Part shown: piece by piece, positions 36,831 through 46,188 of the stretch
How the letters are laid out: every line of letters begins with the position of its first letter
Numbering within the stretch: position 1 is the stretch's first letter
Source: Marinitoga litoralis
Lineage (GTDB): Bacteria; Thermotogota; Thermotogae; Petrotogales; Petrotogaceae
Direction: 5' to 3'
Length of the DNA: 64,000 nt
NCBI RefSeq assembly: GCF_016908145.1
Contig: NZ_JAFBDI010000003.1
Coordinates: 24,186-88,185 of the forward strand
Made by a program: the position numbers and the translations under genes
The notes under the pieces: model-generated
Seen by the model: only the letters and a program-made list of their open reading frames with translations
Databases searched by the model: none
Told to the model about the DNA's origin: nothing

Positions 36831-38435
36831 TCATTCCCATTTCAACATTCTTTCTTTTACTTTATTAATTTCTTTAGAAATTAATAATAGTATAATTAAA
36901 ATTAAAGAGATTGGCAATGCGGCACCAATAAGATGGTATAAAATTTCAGAATCAAAAAGGAAATCTATAAATTTTAATTTTAAATTTTCGTTTATTATAG
37001 AAAATAAATATAAATTACCTGGAATAAATATACCAAAACTAAATCCTAAAATAACACCTTCTAGATACATAACTTCTTTTCCTTTAATTATATTTTTTTG
37101 TGATAAATCACGTTTAGGATCTTTTAGATACATACTAACTCCCAAAATAGAAGAATATACAATTAAAATAATAACTGGTATTATAGACATTAAGTTAATC
37201 CAATTTCCTTTATTTAATAAGTATATTAAAATGGTTAAACCTATATATTCTGTGGAGAAAATAATTATTGGTACAATTATTTTAGAAAAAATCATATTTC
37301 CAATTGTAATAGGGAATAACTTTGGTATTGGCCAAAGTTTTCCTTCATATGATATAGAAAAAATAGAAATCATAGCTGAATATATTGAAGCAATCATAAC
37401 AAAAATAAAACTAATTAATTCAGCATCAGAATTTGTAAATATAAAAATTAATGGTAAAAATACTGGATATAGTATAAGGAAAAATGTTTGAGAATCTCTG
37501 AATAATAACTTAAAATCTTTTTTAATAGTAGGAAATTTTGTTGTTTTAAATTTTACTTCATTATTTTTCTTTTTTCCTTTTTTCCTAGATACGCTTAGTT
37601 CTAAAGAATTTGCAATATTATAAACAATATATCCCAATAAAACATTTATAATAATCAATGTAAATAATGCAAACATATTTCCATTCATTGTTAAAATAAC
37701 CCAAGTATGTGGCCAAATATAATTTAAAAGTAATGAAGATAAATTAGTTAAATAATCAATAACTTGATTTGGATCATTATTTTCAAATAATCTAGGAACA
37801 ACATTTGTTATTCCCACATACAAAAATATACTTATAAAATACATTATCATTGTCATTCTTTTTGCTGATGTTTTAGTTAGAAATTTAGAAAATAAAACTC
37901 CACCTAAATTTGATATTAATAGCAATAATAATATATATGCGAATCCTGCAATAAGGGTAAAAAATATGTTAGTTTTTGCAATTATTCCATATATAACAAA
38001 AATAGGTATCATCATACCTAAAGGAAGGCCAGCCATTACCAAGCTATCAATAGCACTTGAAATATAAATATCTGAACGTTTTATAGGCATGGATAAAAGT
38101 ATTTGTGTCATATCGCTTTCGTATAAATTAGATACAATAGCTGGAGAATAATTAAGAAAAAACATAAAACCCATAATTAAAAACCAAATTGAAAACACGA
38201 TATCTAATATTGACCAAGGTAAATCAATACCCAATTGAACCAAAGGAATATTTAAATCTTTAAATAAAAAATACATAAATGGTGATATAGTTGCACCAAA
38301 AACTACTGCAGGGATAATATATGCTAAAACTCCACTTAAAGGGTTAGACTTTTTGTAAGTACCATCTTTCTTTTTTTTAGGTCTTACTTTATTCTGATAA
38401 GAATATTTTAAAATTAACCATATTTTATTTTTCAT
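36831..38435 (-). CDS. ABC-2-type transporter permease
   Basis: The 534-residue integral membrane protein has about twelve hydrophobic segments in two halves separated by a basic loop (SRKKGKKKNNEVKFKTTKFPTIKKD cut here to its key basic residues, about 275-300). It follows the ATPase gene by 10 bases and so should form the exporter with it. The size and layout resemble large ABC-2 permeases for peptides or lipids. The substrate is unknown. Last gene of a seven-gene operon. Confidence 0.82.
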   Translation of the reverse strand: MKNKIWLILKYSYQNKVRPKKKKDGTYKKSNPLSGVLAYIIPAVVFGATISPFMYFLFKDLNIPLVQLGIDLPWSILDIVFSIWFLIMGFMFFLNYSPAIVSNLYESDMTQILLSMPIKRSDIYISSAIDSLVMAGLPLGMMIPIFVIYGIIAKTNIFFTLIAGFAYILLLLLISNLGGVLFSKFLTKTSAKRMTMIMYFISIFLYVGITNVVPRLFENNDPNQVIDYLTNLSSLLLNYIWPHTWVILTMNGNMFALFTLIIINVLLGYIVYNIANSLELSVSRKKGKKKNNEVKFKTTKFPTIKKDFKLLFRDSQTFFLILYPVFLPLIFIFTNSDAELISFIFVMIASIYSAMISIFSISYEGKLWPIPKLFPITIGNMIFSKIIVPIIIFSTEYIGLTILIYLLNKGNWINLMSIIPVIILIVYSSILGVSMYLKDPKRDLSQKNIIKGKEVMYLEGVILGFSFGIFIPGNLYLFSIINENLKLKFIDFLFDSEILYHLIGAALPISLILIILLLISKEINKVKERMLKWE

Positions 38436-38445
38436 AAAACCACCC

Positions 38446-39198
38446 CTAAAGTTCTTTTATAATGTCATCTAATTCTCCAGCTCCTGTTAATTCAAGGAAT
38501 AGATCTTCAAGTGATTGTTTTTCTTTTGTATTAGATAAAGCTTTTAATTCTTCTAATGTACCTTCAGCTATTAAATTACCTTTAGAGATAATACCTATTC
38601 TATCACACATTTTCTCAGCAATTTCAAGTATATGAGTAGTCAAAAATATAGTAGCTCCTTCTTTTGAATATTTTTCTAATAGCATTTTTAATATTTTAGC
38701 AGATTTTGCATCAAGCCCAACAGTAGGTTCGTCCAAAAAAATAACTTTTGGTTTTCTCATTAAAACTGAGGCAACCATTAATTTTTGTTTCATCCCGTGT
38801 GAATAATCTCCAATAAATGAATCTAAATAATCAATTTCAAAAGCCTCACAAATTTCATCTAACCTATTTTTAGATTCCTTTTTATCAACTTCATATATAT
38901 TCATAATAAATTCGATAAATTCAGAACCTTTTAAATTTTCATACATTTTTGGTTCATCTGGAACTACTCCAATATTTGCTTTTATTTTTATTTCATCAGT
39001 TTTCATGTTCATACCTAATATTTCAATTTCTCCAGATGTAGGTTTTAATGTTCCGGTTAGCATTCTTATAGTTGTTGTTTTACCGGCTCCATTTGGTCCT
39101 AAAAAACCATATATTTCACCGTTTTTTATATCTAAATTAATATTATTTACTGCGGTGAAATCCCCAAATTTTCTTGTTAAATTTTTGGCTTTAATCAT
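38446..39198 (-). CDS. ABC exporter ATP-binding protein
   Basis: The 250-residue ATPase has Walker A GPNGAGKTTT, signature YSHGMKQK (a variant common in ABC-2 exporters of the DrrA/NatA class), Walker B VIFLDEPTVGLD and switch His in TTHILE. RBS AGGAGGT. It is preceded by the response regulator (11 bases) and followed by the permease (10 bases), so the pair is likely the target or co-regulated output of the sensor genes. Confidence 0.93.
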   Translation of the reverse strand: MIKAKNLTRKFGDFTAVNNINLDIKNGEIYGFLGPNGAGKTTTIRMLTGTLKPTSGEIEILGMNMKTDEIKIKANIGVVPDEPKMYENLKGSEFIEFIMNIYEVDKKESKNRLDEICEAFEIDYLDSFIGDYSHGMKQKLMVASVLMRKPKVIFLDEPTVGLDAKSAKILKMLLEKYSKEGATIFLTTHILEIAEKMCDRIGIISKGNLIAEGTLEELKALSNTKEKQSLEDLFLELTGAGELDDIIKEL

Positions 39199-39209
39199 TT
39201 TAATACCTC

Positions 39210-39908
39210 CTAAAAATGGAATTTTTCTTTTATACTATTTAAATAACTTCTGCCAATTTTTAACTCTATACCGTTATCTAATTCTATTATATATTCCCTA
39301 GCAAATAATTTTTTAAATTTTTTTATATGATTTATGGAAACTATATAACTTTTATGAATTCTTATAAATGTTTGAGGATTTAATTTTTCTTCTAAATCTT
39401 TTAAAGTATCATCATAATAATATTCAATGTTATTAGTGCATAAAAAAACATACTTATCTTCTGCTTTAAAATAATAAACTTTTTCTTCAGGTATTAATAA
39501 AATAATATCTCTATCCTTTACAACAAATTTTGTTGAAATATTACTTTTTTCTTTTATTCTATCAATAGCTCTTTCAACAGAAATTTTTAATCTTTTTAAA
39601 TCAAAAGGTTTTAGAAGATAATCTATAGCATTTTCTTCAAAAGCCTTTATTGCATAATCTTGATAAGCGGTGACAAAAATCACATAAGGTTCATAAGAAA
39701 GAGATTTTAATACTTCAAAACCATCATATTCTGGTAAATTTATATCTAAGAAAATTAAATCAGGTTTTTTTTCTTCTATAATATTTATAGCATTTTTTCC
39801 ATCGCTAGCTTCTCCTACAATGTTAATATACTCAAAATTTGATAATAATTTTTTTAATCTATTAAGAGAAAAATTCTCATCTTCTATTATAACACTTTTT
39901 ATTATCAT
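39210..39908 (-). CDS. LytTR-family response regulator
   Basis: The 232-residue regulator has a receiver domain with acidic pocket EDE (9-11), phospho-acceptor Asp55 in LIFLDINLPEYDG, a Thr and Lys in the usual places (FVTAYQD, LKPF), and a C-terminal LytTR DNA-binding domain (PQTFIRIHKSYIVSINHI). The ATG at 39908 follows GGGGGGA; the 7-residue extension to 39929 is not needed. Its gene overlaps or abuts the kinase gene, a classic pair. LytTR proteins usually bind paired direct repeats. Confidence 0.93.
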   Translation of the reverse strand: MIIKSVIIEDENFSLNRLKKLLSNFEYINIVGEASDGKNAINIIEEKKPDLIFLDINLPEYDGFEVLKSLSYEPYVIFVTAYQDYAIKAFEENAIDYLLKPFDLKRLKISVERAIDRIKEKSNISTKFVVKDRDIILLIPEEKVYYFKAEDKYVFLCTNNIEYYYDDTLKDLEEKLNPQTFIRIHKSYIVSINHIKKFKKLFAREYIIELDNGIELKIGRSYLNSIKEKFHF

Positions 39909-39925
39909 ATTATCCCCCCAAAAAA

Positions 39926-40930
39926 TCAAATATTATCCTCTATTCTTAAAGTTATTATAGTTTTAATACCAAAAGGTTTATTATTTTCAATTTTGATTTC
40001 TCCTAAATTCATCAGTTCTAATCTATTTTTTATACTTGATAATCCAAAACCTAATTTAATATCCTTACCAATACCATTATCTTCAATAATAATTTTAATT
40101 TTTCCATTTTCTTTAATACAATTAATAGAAATCTTCCCGCCATCTTTTTTCTTTGAAATACCATGAATAATGGAATTTTCAACAATAGGTTCTAAAATTA
40201 AAGGTGGGATTTTTATTTTTTTTATATCTTCTGAAATAGAAAAATTATATTCTAATCGTTTTCCTAATCGTATTTTTTCTATTTCTAAGTAGTCTTTTAT
40301 TAATTCTAATTCATCCTCTAAAAAAACATATTCTTTAGAAGAAGAATATAGTATCTTTCTATATATATTAGATAGATTTATCACAATTTTTTCTAATAAT
40401 TCATAATTGTTTTGTCCAATTTCCAATAATATATTTAAAGTGTTAAATAAAAAATGAGGATTAAGCTTTGATCTTAAAGCAATTAGTTCAGAATTTATTT
40501 TTTCGCTTTTTAATTTCTCATTTTCAATTATTTTATTCCTTAGATTAATATATATTAATATAAGGGATGATATTAGAAAAATAATCACAATTATACTTAT
40601 ATAAAATAAATATTTATATTCTGAAGAAAAGTTAAAGAATAAAATGTTAGAAATAAAAAATTCTGTAATAATTGTCCCAAATAAAAAACTTAAAATCAAA
40701 AATAATAATTTTAATATGCTATTTAAAAAATTAATTTCAATTTTTATATGAGATAAAATTGAATTAAATATAATATATAATATTCCTATTGAATTTGTAT
40801 AAACTTCTGAAATAAAAAGGCTATACCATATATTAAAGTATGGAGAAACAATAAATATTAGTATTGTAATTGATATAGAAATAAATTGAAAAATAAATAA
40901 GTATTTGATATTTTTATTCACAAATATCAT
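39926..40930 (-). CDS. LytS/YehU-type sensor histidine kinase
   Basis: The 334-residue kinase has four N-terminal membrane helices (about 10-130), a short linker helix, the His_kinase box LNPHFLFNTLN (phosphorylated His), and an HATPase domain with N box ENSIIHGIS and G boxes DNGIGKD and GFGLSSIKNRL. There is no separate extracytoplasmic domain, so signals are probably read in the membrane or from partner proteins. It starts within the stop of the 168-residue gene. Confidence 0.93.
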   Translation of the reverse strand: MIFVNKNIKYLFIFQFISISITILIFIVSPYFNIWYSLFISEVYTNSIGILYIIFNSILSHIKIEINFLNSILKLLFLILSFLFGTIITEFFISNILFFNFSSEYKYLFYISIIVIIFLISSLILIYINLRNKIIENEKLKSEKINSELIALRSKLNPHFLFNTLNILLEIGQNNYELLEKIVINLSNIYRKILYSSSKEYVFLEDELELIKDYLEIEKIRLGKRLEYNFSISEDIKKIKIPPLILEPIVENSIIHGISKKKDGGKISINCIKENGKIKIIIEDNGIGKDIKLGFGLSSIKNRLELMNLGEIKIENNKPFGIKTIITLRIEDNI

Positions 40931-41433
40931 CTCAATTCTTTTAATTCATTTAATAATTCATTTTGTTTAGGATTATTGTTTTCAGAATATAATAAATATA
41001 AAATGTATAAAACTTCTTTATATTTGATATTTATCTTATTATTAATTCTTATTCTAATATACTCAAAATCATTAATAATTATATCCTTTGAAAAACTAAA
41101 TTCTTTTATTTCAAATAAAGTTTTTCCTCTAATATATCTAAATAAGAGATTATCAAAGTTTCCTTTGATAACCTCTTTCATTTTAATTATTCCAGAATAT
41201 AAATAATAATATTTTAAAGGTAAAAACCATTCATATTTTGACTTTCTTACTAGAATACTACCATAAATAATATTATGATCTGTGTTCTCTAAATCGAGAA
41301 TTTCAATATATTTATTTAAATCATTTTTATCAAAACTATCAAAATTTTCAATATAGTAAGCTAATATATCATCTACAGCAAAATATATAGCTACTATTAA
41401 TATGAATAAAAATATAGAAATAATATTTTTCAT
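40927..41433 (-). CDS. Hypothetical membrane-anchored small protein
   Basis: I do not recognise this 168-residue protein. It has one N-terminal hydrophobic segment (about 3-22) and then an alpha-helical, Tyr- and Asn-rich domain with a TPR-like look (LFRYIRGKTLFEIKEF, YKEVLYILYLLYSENN). It starts directly at the stop of the barrel-like gene and runs into the kinase gene, so it probably belongs to the same signal path, perhaps as a sensor partner of the kinase. Confidence 0.6.
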   Translation of the reverse strand: MKNIISIFLFILIVAIYFAVDDILAYYIENFDSFDKNDLNKYIEILDLENTDHNIIYGSILVRKSKYEWFLPLKYYYLYSGIIKMKEVIKGNFDNLLFRYIRGKTLFEIKEFSFSKDIIINDFEYIRIRINNKINIKYKEVLYILYLLYSENNNPKQNELLNELKELR

Positions 41434-42075
41434 TTAGAATCCCCACATAACGCCAGCCCCAAAAGAATAATAATAATTATAATTTGGAATGTCATTAGTA
41501 ACTTTATATATTCCTTCAATTTTCCAATTCTCTGGAGAATAATTATATGTAAATTTACCTTGTAAAAAAATACTTAAAAAATCAATTACATTTAATTGAA
41601 CACTTATTCTAGGAGATAAACTAAATTCTTCTCTACTTAGTTCTAAAATGTAAGGTACAGAATTTACATTATTAACAAATCCATCTATTGTTTTACTATC
41701 TCGGGAATCATCAACTTTTTTACTAATAACTACATCGCTACCTCCAATTCCCATTCCGATATCTAGAGCCAGAATATTAAAAATGTTTATATGTCTTCCA
41801 AAAACAAAATAACCTTGTCCAATAGAAATCTTATAATCTCCTTTTTCCAGTTCTCCACCAAAACCTTCGCCACCCATAAAACTACCATTTGGCATTATAC
41901 CTAATCCTCCACCACCGTGTAAAATCATATCCCCAAAACTCACATTTTTCAAAGGATTAATTTGTTTTAGTTGGTCAGCAGGAATGTAGTTAATAAAATA
42001 ACCACCTCCGCCAAAATTAATTGAAAAACTATAAATTGAAATCATAACTACTAAAATTATACCCCATTTTTTCAT
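41434..42075 (-). CDS. Small glycine-rich outer-membrane-like protein
   Basis: The 213-residue protein has a signal peptide (MKKWGIILVVMISIYSFS) and a beta-rich mature part with glycine clusters (NFGGGGYF, HGGGGLGIM, GGEGFGG). It ends in an aromatic Phe (GAGVMWGF), like an eight-stranded outer-membrane barrel. The ATG at 42075 follows AAAGGAG; the in-frame GTG at 42084 is too close to it. No homologue recognised. Second gene of the seven-gene operon. Confidence 0.65.
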   Translation of the reverse strand: MKKWGIILVVMISIYSFSINFGGGGYFINYIPADQLKQINPLKNVSFGDMILHGGGGLGIMPNGSFMGGEGFGGELEKGDYKISIGQGYFVFGRHINIFNILALDIGMGIGGSDVVISKKVDDSRDSKTIDGFVNNVNSVPYILELSREEFSLSPRISVQLNVIDFLSIFLQGKFTYNYSPENWKIEGIYKVTNDIPNYNYYYSFGAGVMWGF

Positions 42076-42092
42076 TTTAATCACACTCCTTT

Positions 42093-42794
42093 CTAATAAT
42101 AAATAATTTTTATAGATTTATTCGAGTTTAATATACCTTTATTTTCATTTCTAATATAAACTGTAATGTTTGTAGAAATACTGTCTAAAAATATTTCACG
42201 GGTATCATTCCAAGTATCTAAATATTTTATATCTACTTTAATGTTAATTCCTTCTAAAAACATTTTCTCAAAATTTTCTACTGTTATATCTAAATTGTTT
42301 GATACACTTTCTGATTTAAATACTTTTCCTTTTAAATACCCCCTTATAATAACATTTGTACCTTCTAGTTTAATAGAATCGCCTTCAAATTTGAAATTTT
42401 CGTTGAATATAACATTTATTCCATCAATTCCTAATTCATTACTATTTAAATTGCCATTTATATTAATATTTACTCCATCAATGTTTATTCTATTTAATTT
42501 TGATTTTGTACCAATGACTATTTCTAAATTTTTTTTAATTTTTGAACCATCTAATACTAAAGTATCATTTTTTACTTTTGCATTTATTTTTTCTGAATAG
42601 AATAATTTATTTGTTTCAGAGTCAAATTTAATGGAAATATTTATACCATTAATTTCAATATTTTGTATGTTTGAAATATCGCTTATTTTATTGGGGATTT
42701 CAGAATAATCATTTATAGTATAATCAGATACTTGAAAAGATAATAATATAAAAATTACACCAATTAAAGGCAAAAAATACCAATACTCTCTCAT
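42093..42794 (-). CDS. Membrane-anchored beta-helical protein (DUF4097/toastrack-like)
   Basis: The 233-residue protein has an N-terminal anchor (about 4-22) and then a right-handed-helix-like repeat: the pattern [I/L]-x-G-x-N-[I/V]-x-[I/V] recurs as INGINISI, IDGVNINI, IDGINVIF, LEGTNVII and LEGINIKV. Such repeats occur in DUF4097/DUF2807 proteins, which sit near LiaFSR-like or PspC envelope-stress systems. First gene of the operon, so it may be the envelope sensor. Assignment is by pattern only. Confidence 0.65.
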   Translation of the reverse strand: MREYWYFLPLIGVIFILLSFQVSDYTINDYSEIPNKISDISNIQNIEINGINISIKFDSETNKLFYSEKINAKVKNDTLVLDGSKIKKNLEIVIGTKSKLNRINIDGVNININGNLNSNELGIDGINVIFNENFKFEGDSIKLEGTNVIIRGYLKGKVFKSESVSNNLDITVENFEKMFLEGINIKVDIKYLDTWNDTREIFLDSISTNITVYIRNENKGILNSNKSIKIIYY

Positions 42795-42914
42795 GTTATC
42801 ACCGCCAATTTATAGATTTCAAATAATCTCAAAAGAATAATATCATTATTATATATAATAGAAAAGTTATTTCTGATAAAAGGTCATATATAATGTTTAA
42901 AAGGGTATAAAATA

Positions 42915-42942
42915 AAAATGAACTGCCAACGCAGTTCATTTT
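42915..42942 (-). terminator. Terminator of the PHP metallohydrolase gene
   Basis: Perfect 12-base arms (42915-42926 and 42931-42942) around CAAC. The gene's TGA stop lies inside the hairpin. T-rich DNA follows on the minus strand. Confidence 0.8.
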
Positions 42943-44663
42943 AAATTCAATAATCTTTTAGTAAATGATTCATTTTTTTCAGATTCGAATGGATTTCCAG
43001 GGAATATTATAATATTTTTATTAATTACAAATCCTCTTTCTTTTCCTTTGTATAATATCCTATAACATTCATCATAATGTAATTTGTTTAGTTCTGCATT
43101 ATTAATTTTTTCTTGGGTGATTTCATATTTATTTGGAATAATATTTGTCAATTGATCATTTATTTCATCTATTACAATTCCTATTTTCATTTTTTTTGAT
43201 AAGTCAATAATTTCTTCATATTTTTCTTTTAGAATGCTGGAAGGTATTATTAAAAGGCTTAAATCTTCGGACATATCATTTGATAAAATATATTTTCCTT
43301 TTAAAAACCCTGGATTAATATTTATTATACCTACTTTTATTTTTTCATCTAAGTCTATACTATAATTTTTCCATAATATATCATTTATATATATTTTAAT
43401 GTTTGCATTCTTATTATTATGAGTTTTTATATTTGCATTTACTATTTTTTTCTCATAACTATTTAATTCTAATGTATTATTAAATGATAATTCATCATCA
43501 ACATATATTTTAATATTAGCCTTTGATTTAGTATCATAAATGTTGTATATATAAAAATTCAAATTGTTTTCTGAATTAACATACATATTTGTTTTTGGTA
43601 TTTCAAATACTCTAATTCCATCTTTTGGTTCATACCATATAGGGGATGAAACTATATTATTTTGATCATATTGATCAATTCTAACAAATACAAAAAAGTA
43701 TGTAGAATCGATAGGTATTTCAAAAGTATTTTCATAATCACTATTTAAATCATGATATGCATAAACATTATTAGGAGTATATATACTTAATGTTTCTATT
43801 TTCTCGTTGTCTGGATCATTATAATATACTTTTAATTGAATTTTTTCTGGAATAGAATCATAATAATATATATCACCCATTATAGTATCTTTAGTTTCTA
43901 TCCAAAGCTTTGCGTTTTTATCTTCTGTTCCATAGGTTTTTCTGTTTTTAAATCCATCTAATATTCCATTTTTATTTTTTCCCTTAACCCATACAGCTGT
44001 TCTAGAATCGTTTCCTGTTCCCCAATTTGCCTTATGATTATCTTGTCCGACAGTAGCTCCAACATGCCATCCCTTTTTTAATGCAAGTATATAATTAGAA
44101 AACATTTCATCATTAATTGTATCATTTTTACTCCAACTACCATTTCCAACTTCTATCACATTTATATAATTATCGACTTCTGGATAATATTCAAAATCTT
44201 TAAAAGTACCAAACATAGAGATAGGATGATTAAATTGAGCAATTGCTTTTTCATTTATTAGCCAATCATAAAATTCTTCAATAGTAGTTTTAACATTTCT
44301 GCTAGTCCATTTTGATGCTTCAAAAACATTAATATGACCTACTCCTGCAGTCCATTCAAACCCAGCTATAGCAGAAAATTTATCTGTTGTTTCTTGTTTA
44401 GCCATTTCTTTCATAACCTCAAACTTATCTCTTCCTTTGTAATCTGCCTCAAAATAATAAGCGTGATCTGTTACAGCCATAAAATCTAAATTAGCTAAAT
44501 CTCTTGCGAGCTTATATGCATCTGAAGGTGTTGTTCCAGGTTCTCCATCAGAAAATGCAGTATGAGAATGTGGATTTCCAAATAATAAAACTAAATCACT
44601 TGGAAATGAAAATATTAATAAAGAAATACTTAAAAATAGCAATAACGAAAAGAATTTTTTCAC
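42936..44663 (-). CDS. Secreted PHP-domain metallohydrolase (CehA/McbA-like)
   Basis: The 575-residue protein has a signal peptide (KKFFSLLLFLSISLLIFSF) and a PHP-type metal site: NPHSHTAFSDG, AVTDHAYYFEAD, AGFEWT, AQFNHP and VGQDNHK supply the His/Asp/Glu ligands (within 25-230). The rest (about 250-575) is beta-rich, with Ig-like folds and a final alpha/beta part. Relatives hydrolyse phosphoesters or carbaryl-type esters; the natural substrate here is unknown. The GTG at 44663 after GAGGTG gives the cleanest signal peptide; an in-frame TTG at 44681 is less likely. A monocistronic periplasmic enzyme. Confidence 0.8.
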   Translation of the reverse strand: MKKFFSLLLFLSISLLIFSFPSDLVLLFGNPHSHTAFSDGEPGTTPSDAYKLARDLANLDFMAVTDHAYYFEADYKGRDKFEVMKEMAKQETTDKFSAIAGFEWTAGVGHINVFEASKWTSRNVKTTIEEFYDWLINEKAIAQFNHPISMFGTFKDFEYYPEVDNYINVIEVGNGSWSKNDTINDEMFSNYILALKKGWHVGATVGQDNHKANWGTGNDSRTAVWVKGKNKNGILDGFKNRKTYGTEDKNAKLWIETKDTIMGDIYYYDSIPEKIQLKVYYNDPDNEKIETLSIYTPNNVYAYHDLNSDYENTFEIPIDSTYFFVFVRIDQYDQNNIVSSPIWYEPKDGIRVFEIPKTNMYVNSENNLNFYIYNIYDTKSKANIKIYVDDELSFNNTLELNSYEKKIVNANIKTHNNKNANIKIYINDILWKNYSIDLDEKIKVGIININPGFLKGKYILSNDMSEDLSLLIIPSSILKEKYEEIIDLSKKMKIGIVIDEINDQLTNIIPNKYEITQEKINNAELNKLHYDECYRILYKGKERGFVINKNIIIFPGNPFESEKNESFTKRLLNLK

Positions 44664-44711
44664 CTTTCTCACCTCTTTCAAGTGCTATAACATAATATTA
44701 TAACACAAAAA

Positions 44712-44730
44712 CCTCCGGATTTACCGGAGG
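44712..44730 (-). terminator. Terminator of the arcA-antiporter operon
   Basis: CCTCCGG/CCGGAGG arms around ATTTA; on the minus strand it runs into TTTTTG. It also separates the operon from the next minus-strand gene. Confidence 0.9.
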
Positions 44731-44743
44731 CTTAATTGAGAAT

Positions 44744-46153
44744 TTATACTGATAATTTTCCAGTTGCTACTAAAATAATAACTACTATGGAAATAACCCA
44801 CATAATACCATATATTGTTTTTTGATTATTTGTTAAAGTTTCACCTTTTTCTTTCTTTGCAATTGGATATGCGAATATACCAAATGAATAAATTACTAAA
44901 GCAGTAATAATATATATCCATCCTACAGCATATATTACCCATGCGGTATATATTACTGCTACCCAACCAAAGAACTTATACAATCCACTATTTTCTTCAT
45001 TTGCAACCTTTACTCCAAACACTGCTGAGAAGAAATAAGGTAATAAAATAGTTGTTGTTGCTATATAGAATATGGTGTTATATACATTTTGTAATGTATC
45101 TGATAAAAGAGATAATAAGAAAATTTGAGTTATTATATTTGTTATTGTTAATGAAAATACTGGAGTTGCATGTTCATTTTGTTCAGCAAATCTTTTTGGG
45201 AAAACATTATCTTTTGATGCAGCAATATAAGGTATTTCTGCTGTTAATAATAACCAGCTTAATAATGCTCCAAATACAGAGAATAAGAAACCAAAGTCTA
45301 AAATATATTGTCCTGGTTTTCCAATTATTTTACTTAATACTGTTCCAAGAGGTGATGTTGATTCTACTAATTCACTTGGAGGAACAACTCCCATAGTAAA
45401 TACTGAAACAGATATATATATCACTAATGTGATTAAAAATCCAATAACTGTTGCTTTACCAACGTCTTTTTGAGACTTTGCTTTATTTGATAAAACTACG
45501 GCACCTTCTATACCAATAAATGCCCATAACATTGTACCGAAACTATTGTTAATTTGATTAAAAATAGATGATGTTTCACCTGTTGCAGCTAAAGTTGTTG
45601 AAAAGAATATATCTTTAATTAAGTCTGGATTAAACGCAAAAAGCGATAATATTGCAACTAAAAATAAAGGTATTAATTTTAATATAGTTAAAATAGCATT
45701 TGTTAAACCAGCTGTTCTAATACCGCTTACTATTAAGAAATGATAAACCCATAATATAATACTTGAAAATACTAATGCTATAATTTTATTTTGTTCTAAT
45801 ACAGGGAAATATCCGCTTAATATTTTCATTATTACTGCAAAAAAAGCAATATTTCCAAGTAAAGCAGACCACCAATATCCCCAAGCTGAATTAAAACCTA
45901 TAAATTCCCCAAATTGTTCTTTTGCGTATGAATAGATTCCGCCTTCTAATTCAGGTTTTTTATATGATAAAAATTGGAATACCATAGCTAATGCGAAAAC
46001 ACCAAAACCTGTAATTAGCCAACCAATTAATATTGGTCCAGGATTCGCAACACTACCTAAATCCGCTGGGGAATTAAAAATTCCAGCGCCGATCATTGAA
46101 CCGATAACAATCATAGTTAAAGCAAAAATACCTAATACTTTGTTGTTGCCCAT
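44744..46153 (-). CDS. APC-family amino-acid antiporter, ArcD-like
   Basis: The 469-residue permease has twelve or thirteen hydrophobic segments and the APC opening GSMIGAGIFNSPADLG and EGGIYSYAKEQFGEF. Coupled to the arginine deiminase gene 35 bases upstream, it is best read as an arginine/ornithine (or citrulline) antiporter. In the ADI pathway this exchange brings arginine in for ATP synthesis. ArcB (ornithine carbamoyltransferase) and ArcC (carbamate kinase) are not in the window. Confidence 0.88.
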   Translation of the reverse strand: MGNNKVLGIFALTMIVIGSMIGAGIFNSPADLGSVANPGPILIGWLITGFGVFALAMVFQFLSYKKPELEGGIYSYAKEQFGEFIGFNSAWGYWWSALLGNIAFFAVIMKILSGYFPVLEQNKIIALVFSSIILWVYHFLIVSGIRTAGLTNAILTILKLIPLFLVAILSLFAFNPDLIKDIFFSTTLAATGETSSIFNQINNSFGTMLWAFIGIEGAVVLSNKAKSQKDVGKATVIGFLITLVIYISVSVFTMGVVPPSELVESTSPLGTVLSKIIGKPGQYILDFGFLFSVFGALLSWLLLTAEIPYIAASKDNVFPKRFAEQNEHATPVFSLTITNIITQIFLLSLLSDTLQNVYNTIFYIATTTILLPYFFSAVFGVKVANEENSGLYKFFGWVAVIYTAWVIYAVGWIYIITALVIYSFGIFAYPIAKKEKGETLTNNQKTIYGIMWVISIVVIILVATGKLSV

Positions 46154-46188
46154 GCTATCCCTCCTTAGTAGTATATATACTTAGTATA

